A DNA stretch of 64,000 bases from Hirsutella rhossiliensis. Its lineage: Eukaryota; Ascomycota; Sordariomycetes; Hypocreales; Ophiocordycipitaceae. The stretch is from positions 3,658,001 through 3,722,000 of the forward strand of contig NW_025408667.1 of assembly GCF_020360975.1 (NCBI RefSeq). The letters are read 5' to 3'. Within the stretch, counting starts at the first letter, position 1. Each line of letters starts with the position of its first letter. The notes under the pieces were generated by a model. That model was not told the DNA's origin. It saw nothing but the letters and a program-made list of their open reading frames with translations, and searched no databases. A program made the translations under genes and the position numbers. Of this stretch, positions 48,388 through 59,309 are shown in pieces.

Positions 48388-49910
48388 AAGAAGCCCTATA
48401 AATAGATAAGATCTTATACTAAGACTAGTATTTCTTTAAGCTAGATAAGAGGATAAGTATAAAAGGCTATATTAATAGGCTAATATATAGAATCTAAGCT
48501 ATTACGGCGAATAAGCTTAATTATATATAAGCGATATTATAGGGCGGTAGAGTTTCCTAGTAGTTTAATAGCGGGGTTAGATAACTATAAAGGATACTAT
48601 TTAATTAAGGTCTAATAACCTTTAGCGGAGTTTTTTCTATAAGGATTCTTAGGAGCGAGCGGATTTACTAATATAACTATATTATCTTAGGAGACTAAGA
48701 AGAATAAGACCTCTAAGAAGTCTTAGAGGTAGTTAACCTCCTAAATAGGCCTATTAGATAGAGACTACCGCTTTAAAGAGATATAGAACTAGCTTATATA
48801 GTAAGGAAAGTAAGAAAGGAGCTATCTACGCTAGCTACCCTTATAGAGTAACCTAACCCGATCGCTTAAGCTATACGCGGTTTCTTTATAAAACTCCTCC
48901 CTAAAAAGACCCCTAACTATTTAATTATACCGACGGGAATTAAGAATAGACCTAGTCCTTCGTTACCTTAAGCGTTAACCGAATCGAGCTCCTTATCTAA
49001 ACTAAGTAGCCTTTCCCTAAGTAACCTTAAGATAGGATCCCTACCTTAGAGCCTATAAAGGAGAGAGCTAAGCGCCCTTACTAGTCCCTTTATCTATATA
49101 GAAACGACGCTTTTATTCTCCCCCTTTAATATATAGCTAATTAGGCCTACTCCTTACCCGCTACTAACGACTCCTCTAAACGTATAAAGGAGCGAAAGAC
49201 TTATAACTATACCCCCGCCGATAACTTAATAAGGAGCTAGTAGGGAAGAAAGGTAGATAGCCTAACTACTAACTCGCCCTAGGACTCCGAAATTACTAAG
49301 CGCTTAGTTAATTACCTTAAGGCTAAAGACTTTAGTAACGCTTATAGTACGCCCTATTACTCCCTAGAAATAAAGTATAGTAATAGCCTCTCTAGCTACG
49401 GTCCCTATAAGGTTTATACTAGGTTTTAAACCCTCTTAGGTCGAAGGAGTTAAAAACCTAGGAATATATTAGAACTACCGCTAGGATATTAACGACTATA
49501 ATTCTATATATTTATATAGGACTACTAGTAACGCGATAACGATTAGCCTATAAGACTTTATAGCTTATTTAATCTAGCTATACTTAAAGCTATAGACTAG
49601 TAAAGACGCTAACTACTTTATTTCCTTAATGCCCCTAAGAATAATAAGCGCGAATACTTAGGAGCGTATATAGGGGGTAGTAGATAATTATTTAAAGAAG
49701 GAAGTACGCGAGCAAAAATAGGAAAGAGCTAAATAAGTAGCTTATAGGTAAAGGGAGGAATAAAAAACGTAAAGGGAAAGAATTATAGTAAAGGAGAAAA
49801 GTTCTATTAACGGTTTATTTACTTACTTATATACTTAAGAAGAGAACCTTACCTATTATTATCGCGCCCTTTCCGTTAGTATCTTAGGTCGGAAAGTCGC
49901 TAGGGAGGAG
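48388..49910. other. Unclassified RIP-mutated sequence, no intact gene
   Basis: It has the same depleted CpA/TpG composition as the elements around it and lies between the Chr-B LTR and the 380-bp repeat. One plus-strand frame gives long protein-like stretches broken only by TAA/TAG, so it was probably coding. I do not recognise the family. Confidence 0.4.
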
Positions 49911-50290
49911 TTTAATAGGTAAGATCGTACCCCTATAGATATTAGCCTATTAAAGGGGGGGATAAGACCCCTAGCACTCCCCTTTTAACTTACTTCTAAG
50001 TATACTTAAAGGCGTTATAAAGACCTCGATTATCTAATTAGGTATCTTCCTTAATTATAGTTAATTTAAATTTTTATTTTTCCCTTTTAAAGTAAAGGCC
50101 GTTAGTTATGCGACTTTAATAGAGATAAAGAGGTATAGAGTAAAGAAATCTTTAAGACTTATATCTATAACCTAAGGCCCTTAAAGCTATATATAGGACC
50201 GATAATTAGATAATTATATAGTTAATTACTTTACTAATCCTTAGCTATATACTATATATACTTTAGGTATATACCCTTATCCCTATTAAA
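49911..50290. repeat. Unclassified repeat of about 380 bp, copy 2
   Basis: It matches 26791-27171. Here the ends are exact inverted repeats, TTTAATAGG and CCTATTAAA. It is flanked by the unclassified region on the left and LINE-T on the right. Confidence 0.6.
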
Positions 50291-52400
50291 CTAGCTAGAT
50301 CTTCCTTTTAGTAAGAAAGTAGTCTACCTAGCTTATAAGGGCCTTAGGGAGGTTTAAGTCCCTTAGGACCCTTATAAGCTATTCCTTTAATATAAAATTA
50401 AAGGCGCCCTTTATATCTAATAAGAGGGTACTAGTAATAGCCTTCTTATTAAACTCCCGCTTCTTTTAGATATAGTATAGAAGGAGGAAGGCCGTGTCTA
50501 TAGCTAACCGCTATTTTTATCCCCCTAGCTATATAGGGTTTAAAAGCCCGGCCGTATTAGCTAAATAGCTTAGCTAGGTAGTATATAGCTTTTCGAGGAC
50601 CTTTCCTAAGTAGTTAAGTAGACTTATAACCTTATAGGCCTTAAGGATAGTATAGTCTAGCTTATTTTACTTAGGAAGTATAATTCTTATAGCTTCCTTC
50701 TACGCCTTAGGGTAGTATCCTTAGTTAAATAGAGCTTTATATGCCCTATTAAGGACTATAGAGATAGCTTTATACGCGTATTAAATAGGGAGGAAGCTAA
50801 GGGAGTCTAGGCTAAGGGCTTTTTTATTAAAAGAGCTAAAAATAGCCCTCTTAATCTTAGGGTCCTTTAGCTTTAGCTAGTCCTACTTATCTATGCCCTT
50901 ACTACCTATATAGCCTAGGGGCTCTTCTTTTTCTAGGCTCTAGGGGGGGCTAAAAGGAGGGCTAGGGCTAGGGTCCGGGGTTAGAAAAAGGGTTATTAGG
51001 AAGGCCTTATATTTTTCTATAAAGGTATTAGCTTTTACCTTTATCCCTTCTTTTATATATAAGATACTAAGAAAGGTAGGGTTAGCTCTAGCCTTAGTAT
51101 AGGAAAAGGCTATAAAAATATCTTTTCCTATTACTTTTATTAAGAAGCTCTCTTAGTATTGCTTTTTAGTAGCCCTAATAGTATACTTAAAGCTATTTTA
51201 GGCCTTTATAAAGCTCTTCTAGCTCTCCTTATCCTAAGCTAGCCTATAAGCCCGTTAGGCTAAGCTTAGGGCTTTTTAAAGGTAGGTTAGCTCGTTAGTC
51301 TACTAAGGCTTAGATCTTTTATAAGGCCTCTTTTTTAGTATCGCTACGTTCGAGGCCTTTATAAGGGTTCTTATTAAAAGGGAAGCTATCTCTTTTAAGT
51401 CGTCTCTTTTTATAGCCCTCTCTATAGCTATAAAGAGGTCCTATTCCTTCTTAGCTAAGTATTCTAAAAATACCTTTTAGTCTACTTTCCTATAATTATA
51501 AGTAGTAGGCCTAGCTAGTAGTAGCCTATTAAGGCCCCTTAAGCTAGCTTTAAAGGCTATAGGCTTATAATCTAAGCCTATAGCCTTTAAGAAGCGGAAG
51601 TTAGCCTAGGTTAGCTATTTAAAGGGGCTATAAAAAGTAAGGTCTATAACTAAGGCCCCCTTTAAGCCCTTCCTTTAATAGGTGCCTTTTATAGCTACCT
51701 TAAGGTCCGTTAGTAAGGAAGCCTTATAGCGGTCGAGCTAGCTAATAAGGGCTTCTACCTTATAAGCCTTAAAAGGTTCTATAAAAGGGTTCTAATAAAG
51801 GTAGTATAAGTTAAAGTCCCTTACTAATAGGAAGGGCTATTATAGGAGCTAGGCTATTAGTAGTAGCCTTTCTATTATAAGAGGCCCTTACTAGCCTTAG
51901 CTAGCTAGGGCCCCTTTAACCTCTTTTTTATTATATAGGTTAATAAAGGTAAATAGCTCGGCGCCTTTTACCTTTATAGCTTATATATCGGGATCGTAAA
52001 AGAGGTCGAAGCTAGGGCTAGCTTTTATCCGAGCTTCCTTCCTCTTATAAGCTATAACCCTAGGCCTCCTAGCGAGCTTAAGAAAGTTAGTAAAGGGGAT
52101 AAGGGTTATAACGTTATAGGCTAGATACTATATAGGGATATAGCTATTATCGATCTTATAGAGGTAAGGCTCTTATAATAAGATAAGGTCCGCTCTTATT
52201 TCTAGGGCCTACTTTAAGATCGATAGGTTAGCTATTTCCTACCTATTAGTATTATACTATATAATACTAATAGGGTCGTAGTTAGGCCTAAGGGGCCTAA
52301 GGGGCTTTAAGGGCCCTATAAGCGTAAGGGGGCTAAGGCTATTAAGTATTAGTTATTCCCTTATAGACTCTATATTATACTTTATTAGTCGTAAGGTGCT
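50291..52400 (-). mobile_element. LINE-T fragment 2, non-LTR reverse transcriptase, RIP-mutated
   Basis: On the minus strand near 50440-50880 it reads like a non-LTR reverse transcriptase: a KAYKVISLLNYLGKVLEKL block, then LLLDIKGAFN, the catalytic A motif with Asp intact. The 5' side (about 51900-52400) is endonuclease-like by position. The 3' end, with the catalytic YxDD region, is missing. A Tad1-type LINE is likely in a filamentous ascomycete but is not proven here. Confidence 0.7.
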
Positions 52401-53979
52401 CTCCCTTATAGTTAATATTTACTTTTATTAGCTAGTCTTAATCCCTTTAAGAAAGCGCGTTTAAGACTATAGAGTCCCGCTTAAAGTAGTACTTAATTAA
52501 GAATTTAAAGTATAAGAGATACTCCGCTTAGCAGGCTTACCGCTCTAAGAGGTACTAGTAGGTTATAAAGTACTTAAGGTTCTTATAGTCTATAAGAACC
52601 TTAAAGCTCTTATAGCTTTAGAGCTCCGCTTACTATTACTTAAGGTAGCTAATAATCGCTAGTATTTCTATATCGTAAATAGCGTAATTCCGCTCCGCTA
52701 AGGTTAGCTTATAGGAGTAGAACGCTATTAAATACTTCCGCTTATTTACCTCTTAAGAGAGCGTTCCTCTAAGTACCTAGCTACTATAGTCCGCTTTAAC
52801 TAATATAGACTAGTTAAAGTCCTACTAAAGTAGTACTAAAGCTTACGAGAATAAGTCCTTAAGCGTATAGAATGCTCTTTCTTATATAGGCCCTTAATAA
52901 AAAGCGGTCTACTTCTTAGTAATCTCGTTTAAGGGTATTATAATATAGGAGAAGCCCTTAATAAATATCCTATAATAGTTCGCGAACCTAAGGAAGCTTT
53001 ATACGCTTATCTACGTAGTTAGGGCCGCTTAGTCTTAGATCGCTTAGATCTTTATAAGATCCGCCTATATACCTATACCTATATAAATAATAAAGCCTAG
53101 GTACTTAACCCTCTTAACCTTAAATTTAAACTTATCTAAGTTAAAGTAAAGCTTATAAAGTTAGAGGCGCTTTAAGACCCTCTATACTTTCTATATATAG
53201 TCTTTATAGGAGCCGCTTATATAGATAAGGATATTATCTATATATATAAAGGCGAACTTATTAAGGAAGTCCTAAAGTATATTATTAATATAATACTAAA
53301 AGGTAGTAGGCGCTCTTAAAAGGCTAAAGGGCGTTATAAGCTACTTAAATAAGCTATAATATATATAGAACGCTATCTTTTACTTATTACCCTTTAAGAT
53401 CTATACTTTATAGAATACTTATTTTATATCTAGCTTTATAAACTACTTTACCTTTAAGAGGTTATAGAGTATATCTAAGATTAAGGGTAAAGGGTAGCAG
53501 TCTAGCCTTATAATTACGTTTAAAGCCCTATAGTCGTAATAGAACTATATCCCGCCCTTTAGTTTATATATAAATAAAACCAGCGCTCTTACTTTAAAGC
53601 TACTTACTTAAATAAAACCCTTATTTAAGAGGTCCCTTAGCGTCTTTTTTAGCACTAGTAGCTCTACGTATAATATAATATACTATATAGCGGTCTAAAT
53701 AGTATAGGTAGTTCTTATCTTTTCTTATTAGTATAAAGTACGATCTTATAGTCTACCTTTAGCTTATATAGGTTAAGCTTATTTACTTTTTAGGACTTAA
53801 ATAGCGGTAGGAGGTTATAAAAGCGCTCTAGTATCTACTACTATAGCTTAGAAGGCGACTTTAACTTCTTTATCTAAAGGGCCTTATTAATATCTATTAA
53901 GCTAACTATATAGACCGCTACGTTAGCCGCTACCTAGCTCTCCTCCTACTCTACCTATTATATAGTTCTTATAAAGATA

Positions 53980-53984
53980 GAGGT
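53980..53984. repeat. Target-site duplication of TRIM-1 copy 2
   Basis: GAGGT stands here and at 54532-54536. Confidence 0.9.
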
Positions 53985-54531
53985 TGTCATAGAGTAGACC
54001 TAAGAGGGCATAGGCTGTGGTCGCGCTACTACCCCCCTCTGCCACGTACGGCGTGTTGCACGCACGCGATAAAAGGTAACGAATTGACTAAGCTGCCTAG
54101 CTTGTCAATTGACCACACTTATCAACTGTCTAGGCAACGCCTAGACTCTTACACATGGTTTCTTCCCGCGCTCTCTTCCGTCACTCCCTTAGTTAATAGG
54201 CCATTACCCCTAGGTGCCGCACCACCTGTTAGCCTAGGTTGAGATCCCCCGCTGCCTGCGCCATGCACACGCCTCTAGGCTGCGGCGCCCGTATGCATGC
54301 GCGCCTGTCTGGCCTCACGCACGGGGACTCGAACCTACGACCAGTAGGTAGCTTAGTCAACATGTCATAGAGTAGACCCAAGAGGGCACAGGCTATGGTC
54401 GCGCCACTACCCCCCTCTGCCACGTACGGCGTGTTGCACGCACGCGATAAAAGGTAACGAATTGACTAAGCTGCCTAGCTTATTAATTGACCATACTTAT
54501 TAACTGTCTAGGCAACGCCTAGACTCTTATA
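53985..54531. mobile_element. TRIM-1 copy 2, complete and nearly free of RIP
   Basis: It is 547 bp with LTRs of 169 bp (53985-54153 and 54363-54531), bordered by GAGGT duplications. Unlike its host it is full of CpA and TpG. The two LTRs differ at roughly ten positions, all C/T or G/A, so mutation by RIP has only begun. On the minus strand the LTR begins TGTAAGAGTC, as Chr-A does, and ends TATGACA, close to GTGACA of Chr-A. It has no coding capacity; the 64-codon frame at 54229-54423 overlaps an LTR and is accidental. It fits a terminal-repeat retrotransposon in miniature. Confidence 0.88.
54325..54335 (-). promoter_or_regulatory. tRNA-like B box inside TRIM-1
   Basis: On the minus strand GGTTCGAGTCC fits the Pol III B box (GGTTCGANNCC) exactly, and GAGGCCA follows 15-20 nt later as in a tRNA 3' end. 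I could not fold a good T stem or find the 5' half, so it is not called a tRNA gene. In the RIP-mutated copy the motif is destroyed (GGACTTAAACC on the plus strand). Confidence 0.4.
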
Positions 54532-56214
54532 GAGGTAAGGACTTCTTAAGCTAAGTATAAAGCTTATACGCTTAGTCCCGCGCTTATAAAACTATTGTTA
54601 TAGTAGACCTATTATTATATAGGCTTAAACTATAGCTTCTTTTAATATAAAACTAAGTATAACTCTATATATAATAACTAGGGTTTTTTAAGGATTAAAG
54701 GAAACTCTAGTTAAGGGATTATATAAGCTATAATAAGCTTATAATAACTATCGACCTCTATAGCTAGCTATATAATACCCTTAATTACTATACTTTCTAT
54801 CGTACTTAAAGCGCCCTTTACTTACCTTAAGGCGATCTTTTTTACTAGTACTTATATCTCTCGTATAAGCGCCTCGTTAACTATAGTATAGTACTAGCAG
54901 CCCTTATCTATAAGGGTAGTAATAGGTAAGGAGTTATTAATTATAACCTATATTAAAGTAAGCTTCTTTTTTATATAGGCGGATAATTCCTTCTTTTCTT
55001 TTACTAGTACTAGTAATTAGGGCTCTAAAGCCTATCTTTACTTTAGAGCTACTCTTTTTCCTTTAAGCTTAGGGGCATAGAGTCCTCTTTATCGTTTAAG
55101 GTAAGGAGCGGTTCTATCTTCGCTACTTAAACTATTATAGGCCGCTTAGCTAAAAGGAAGGGGTATTTTAATATAAAGTATATAGATACGCCGTAACGTA
55201 AGTAGCGGCTATTAGCTTTCCTTTTTCTAATTTCCTCGCTCGTTACTTACTTCGCTTATTACTTAAAGTATAGGATAGTATAAAGGATATTTAATAATAA
55301 CTTCTTACTATATTTAGCTCGGTCTATATAAGTAGCCGATATTAAGGTATCCTTATTAATATTAATAGTTAGCTATTCTTTTTATAGAGGGGCGGTAATC
55401 CTATTACCGCTATATAGCGTATACTTATAAAGCTTTTAAAAACGCGGCGTTTACTTATAGCCCTATACTACCTTTATTAACTAGCTTATATACTCGCTAT
55501 GGTTAGTAGGTATAATTATAAGGATAAGTAGCTCTTATAAGGCTAGCGTAATTAAGTTCTATAACTATATAAGCTTCGCGCTATCTTTTTATACTATAGT
55601 TCCCGCCGCCTATAAGAGCGTTTCTTTAAAGTTAGGGAGGAATTTACTAAAGGTCTACCTATCCCTTTACCTAAGTATCTATAGCCTATCCTATACCTTC
55701 TCCTGCTCCTATACGTTGCCGAACATATATATAAGGTATTAAAAGAAGTCTTATAGGTTACGTTTACCCTTAAGGCCGCCTTTATCTTAGAATCTAGAGA
55801 TCCGCTATATTTAGGGCTTTAATAGCGTATAAAAGAGCGAATACTATACTATATTATAATAGCCGTTTAGGCCTTATTTCTTATTTATTATAAACTTTAT
55901 TTATAGCTAGCTAAGGAAGAAGTAAAAGGACTTAGGCTTACTATCTTAAGTCGGCTAAGGAAGCGGCTTTTATATTAGTAGTACTACCGCTATAACCGGT
56001 ATTACGGAGGTTATAAGGGTTAACGCTAGTCTCGTAGACGGCTCCCTTAGTATAGCGAGAACCTCGTTCTTCTCGCTAGCTATTGCGCTTTTAATCGCTT
56101 TTAAGATAGCTACGATACTTCCTATCCGCTTAGGGGGTAGCGGGGTACTCCCTTAAAGAAGCGGCACCCTTTCTAAGAAGATATCTATTAGATCTATTAG
56201 TTAATAGCTTATAT

Positions 56215-56400
56215 TATTATAGAGTAAGTAGGGGCGTATATATAGGTATTATCTATAGGATAATATTAATAAGTTATATAGAGCTCTTTTATATATAGCT
56301 AGCCTATATATATATATATAAGATCCGGCCCTCTATATATAACTATATAGCTTAGGCCGTAGCCTAAGCCTATAACTTATAATAGTTAAAGACTCTTATA
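56215..56400 (-). repeat. Chr-A LTR, 186 bp
   Basis: It has the same ends and length as the other Chr-A LTRs, mutated to TA termini. Confidence 0.85.
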
Positions 56401-57290
56401 TATATATATATAGGCTAGCTATATATAAAAGAGCTTTATATAGCTTATTAATATTATCTTATAAATAGTACTTATATATATATCTCTACTTAGTTTATAA
56501 TAATATAAGCTATTAAACTAATAGATTTAATAGACGTCTTACTAAAAAGGGCGCTGCTCTTTTAAAGGAGTACTCCCTTTTCTCTTAAGTAAATAAAAGG
56601 TATTATAGCTATTTAAAGGTAATTAAAAGCGCGATAGCTAGTAAGAAAAATAAGGTTTATACTATACTAAGGAAGCTATTTATAAGACTAGCGTTAACCT
56701 ATATAACTTCTATAATACTAGTTATAAAAGTAGTACTATTAATATAAAAGCTACTCCCTTAGCTAACTTAAGATAATAAGCTAAAGTTCTTTTACTTTTT
56801 CCTTAGCTAGCTATAAACGAAGTTTATAATTAATAGGAAATAAGGCTTAAATAGCTAATATAGCGTAGTATTCGCTCTTTTATATACTATTAAAACCTTA
56901 GATATAGCGGATTTTTAGTTTCTAAGATAAGGGCGGCCTTAAAGGTAAATATAAATTATAAGACTTCTTTTAATACCTTATATTTACCTTTAGTAATATA
57001 TAAGAGTAAGAGAAGGTATAAGATAAGCTATAGACCTTTAAGTAAAAGGATAGATAGACCTTTAATAAATTCCTTTTTAATTTTAAAGAAACGCTTTTAT
57101 AAGTAATAAGAACTATAATATAAAAAGATAGTATAAAGCTTATATAGCTATAGAACTTAATTATACTAGCCTTATAAGAGCTATATATCTCTATACTTAT
57201 ACCTATTAACTATAGTAAGTATATAAGCTAATTAATAAAGGTAGTATAAGGCTATTATAAACGCTATAATTTTAAAAGTATTAAGGGCTA
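56401..57290 (+). mobile_element. Chr-A element, part of 5' LTR and start of gag (copy 5), RIP-mutated
   Basis: 56401-56502 is the right-hand part of a plus-strand Chr-A LTR. The leader ATAAGCTATTAA follows, then gag to about the equivalent of 38260. Copy 4 interrupts its LTR on the left. The right end is lost in unclassified sequence. Confidence 0.7.
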
Positions 57291-58111
57291 GTATATACTT
57301 AGTATAGGAGTATAAGGCCGAATAATTATTTATTTAAAGCTAAGGAGAAAGGAGGAAAACTCTATCTTAGTCGCGCTAGTTATCTATCTTTCTTAGTCCT
57401 TAGCTTAACCTATATTTAAGTACTATTTAGCCTAAGTTTAAGTTAAGCTTTACTTATATATAGGTTTACTTTAGCTTAACTTTAGTATAGTCGCTATAAT
57501 ATAACCTTAGCTCTTTATAAGTATAGCTTATAATACTACCTTTATATTCCCCTTTTTATTAGTAGTACTTTCTTTTTTTTCTTATTACTTTTCTACTATT
57601 ACCTTTCTTTATTTCTTAAGTATATATAGTAGTTCCTTTTACCTTACGCTTACCTTATCTTTTTATATACCGCCCTTTTATATACCCGTTCCGCCTTATT
57701 CTACTCTCTTTTATATATATACCCTACTATATATAAACACCCCTTTTTCTCCCTCTCTTTTTTTTTCTTTTTCCTCTTTTAAGCTTTACTTTTTTTACGC
57801 GCGTGCTCTTACTTTATTTATTTTTTATCTCCGCGCCGCGCTATATTATAACTACTATAGGCCCTTATATACCTACTAGCCTCTTTACTCTATATAGCGG
57901 TAGCCCGCCTCTAAGTATACTAAGCGATTATACCTTACTACCCTTATACTAGTTAACGCGTTTACTTATATCTCTTAGTAAGTATAGCGCGACTTATAGT
58001 ATTATAATATAGTAGCTACCTTATCTTACTTATATAAGCTAAATAATATCGCTAAATATTAAGATATAGTATAGTACTTATTAAAACTAAGTATTACTAT
58101 ATACCTATAAC
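57291..58111. other. Unclassified AT- and pyrimidine-rich sequence
   Basis: No gene and no known repeat. 57540-57830 is strongly T/C-biased on the plus strand (long runs of T, CTTTTTCTCCC). Composition is RIP-like. Confidence 0.4.
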
Positions 58112-58113
58112 TA

Positions 58114-58600
58114 ACGTTAGCTACCTAGCTTATAGTATACCCCCCTTTTAGTACCCTTTCTTACTAAAACGTAAGATTTAAAAAACTAAATAATAAATAT
58201 AAGAAAAATAGTTATACTTAGTAGCTCCTAGAATACTATTAGTAAAATAGCTTAAGTTAGTATTAAAATTTACTTTTTATATATATTATATCTAATTATA
58301 CTTATATAAAAGCTTAAAGCTAACTTAAGTATTTTATTAGTACTTTATACTACTTTACCTAGTAAGCCTTAATACTTTAAAAAGTATTAAATTAATATTA
58401 AAAACAATTCTAATAAAGTAGGCTAAGTAGTAAATAAGCTTTTTTATAGGATATACTACCAATAAAGTAGTTAAAGACTTATAACTAGCTTTTTCTTTTA
58501 AGTTATTAAGTAATAAACTTTTCTCCTTATTAAAAAAAGAGGTATTTTAAGAATATCCTATTATCTTTTTTTTAATAGATAAAATAGTAAATAGAAAGTA
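58114..58600. mobile_element. TIR-1 copy 2, truncated
   Basis: It begins ACGTTAGCTACCTAGCTTAT after a TA and is the reverse complement of the right two thirds of the copy at 11493-12279. It breaks off at about 58600, where Chr-B-like sequence starts. Confidence 0.65.
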
Positions 58601-59309
58601 CTTTTATATCGGTAGGATCTCTACTTAAGTCGATATATTTAGTAAGAGTAGCGCGCTTAAAGGCTTTTCGGGAACGATTTTTTAGTATATAACTAGATAT
58701 ACTATTAGTAGTATATCCCGAAAAGATAAAGAAATAAGGAAACGATATACTTACGTATAACGCGATAAGGGTATATTTATATACGGCGGCTAAGGTAGCT
58801 ATAGTAGGTCTTACGGATAAGACTAAAAGGAGGGGAGATATCGTATTACGACTACGGCTACTAGGCCGCTAACGGTTAACTACGTTAAGCACGTAATACG
58901 GTCTAACGGATAAATAGTCGGCATAACTATCTAATAGATATAGGATTAAGGGGATCGTAGAGATCTAAGTAATCTAGGATTAACGAGATTACTACGCTTT
59001 ATACGATCTAATATTAGGGATTATAGCTAGGCCTATAATCTAAGGATAGTCTCTATAGGTATATATAGCTACCTACTTTTACTCCTTTAAATAGATAGCT
59101 CTCTAGCTTTTAATATAATTATTACGATCTCTATTACGATCTTATCTCTAATTCCGATTACTTAATTACCTAGTTATAGTCTATAGTCTACGACCTCTAA
59201 CTTATTACTAACGTAATATACTTATTATTACTTAGACTACGCCCTATTATATCTACTAATATAAACCCCTCGATAGGTTTATCCCTTAGGAATAATACCG
59301 GTCGTTATA
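58601..59309 (+). mobile_element. Chr-B variant: 3' end and LTR fragment
   Basis: About 58660-58843 matches 47740-47907 of Chr-B, and 58844-59309 is an LTR of 466 bp with the same ends (TATTACGACTACGG to CGGTCGTTATA) but a different middle. It is therefore a subfamily of Chr-B. Confidence 0.7.

Larger units (their letters stand above)
52401..56400 (-). mobile_element. Chr-A element, 5' part through RNase H (copy 4), RIP-mutated
   Basis: On the minus strand it runs from the 5' LTR (56215-56400) through gag, protease and reverse transcriptase to about the RNase H/integrase junction, matching 37289 to about 40730. It carries TRIM-1 at 53985-54531. It was inserted into the 5' LTR of another Chr-A copy that resumes at 56401. 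Its left end abuts LINE-T. Confidence 0.8.

Noticed and set aside
54318..54362. Functional tRNA gene
   Set aside because: There is a B box and a CCA-like end, but no paired T stem, no A box at proper distance and no 5' half.
54229..54423. 64-codon minus-strand frame
   Set aside because: It runs through the middle and right LTR of TRIM-1; it is not conserved in the RIP-mutated copy and has no family resemblance.
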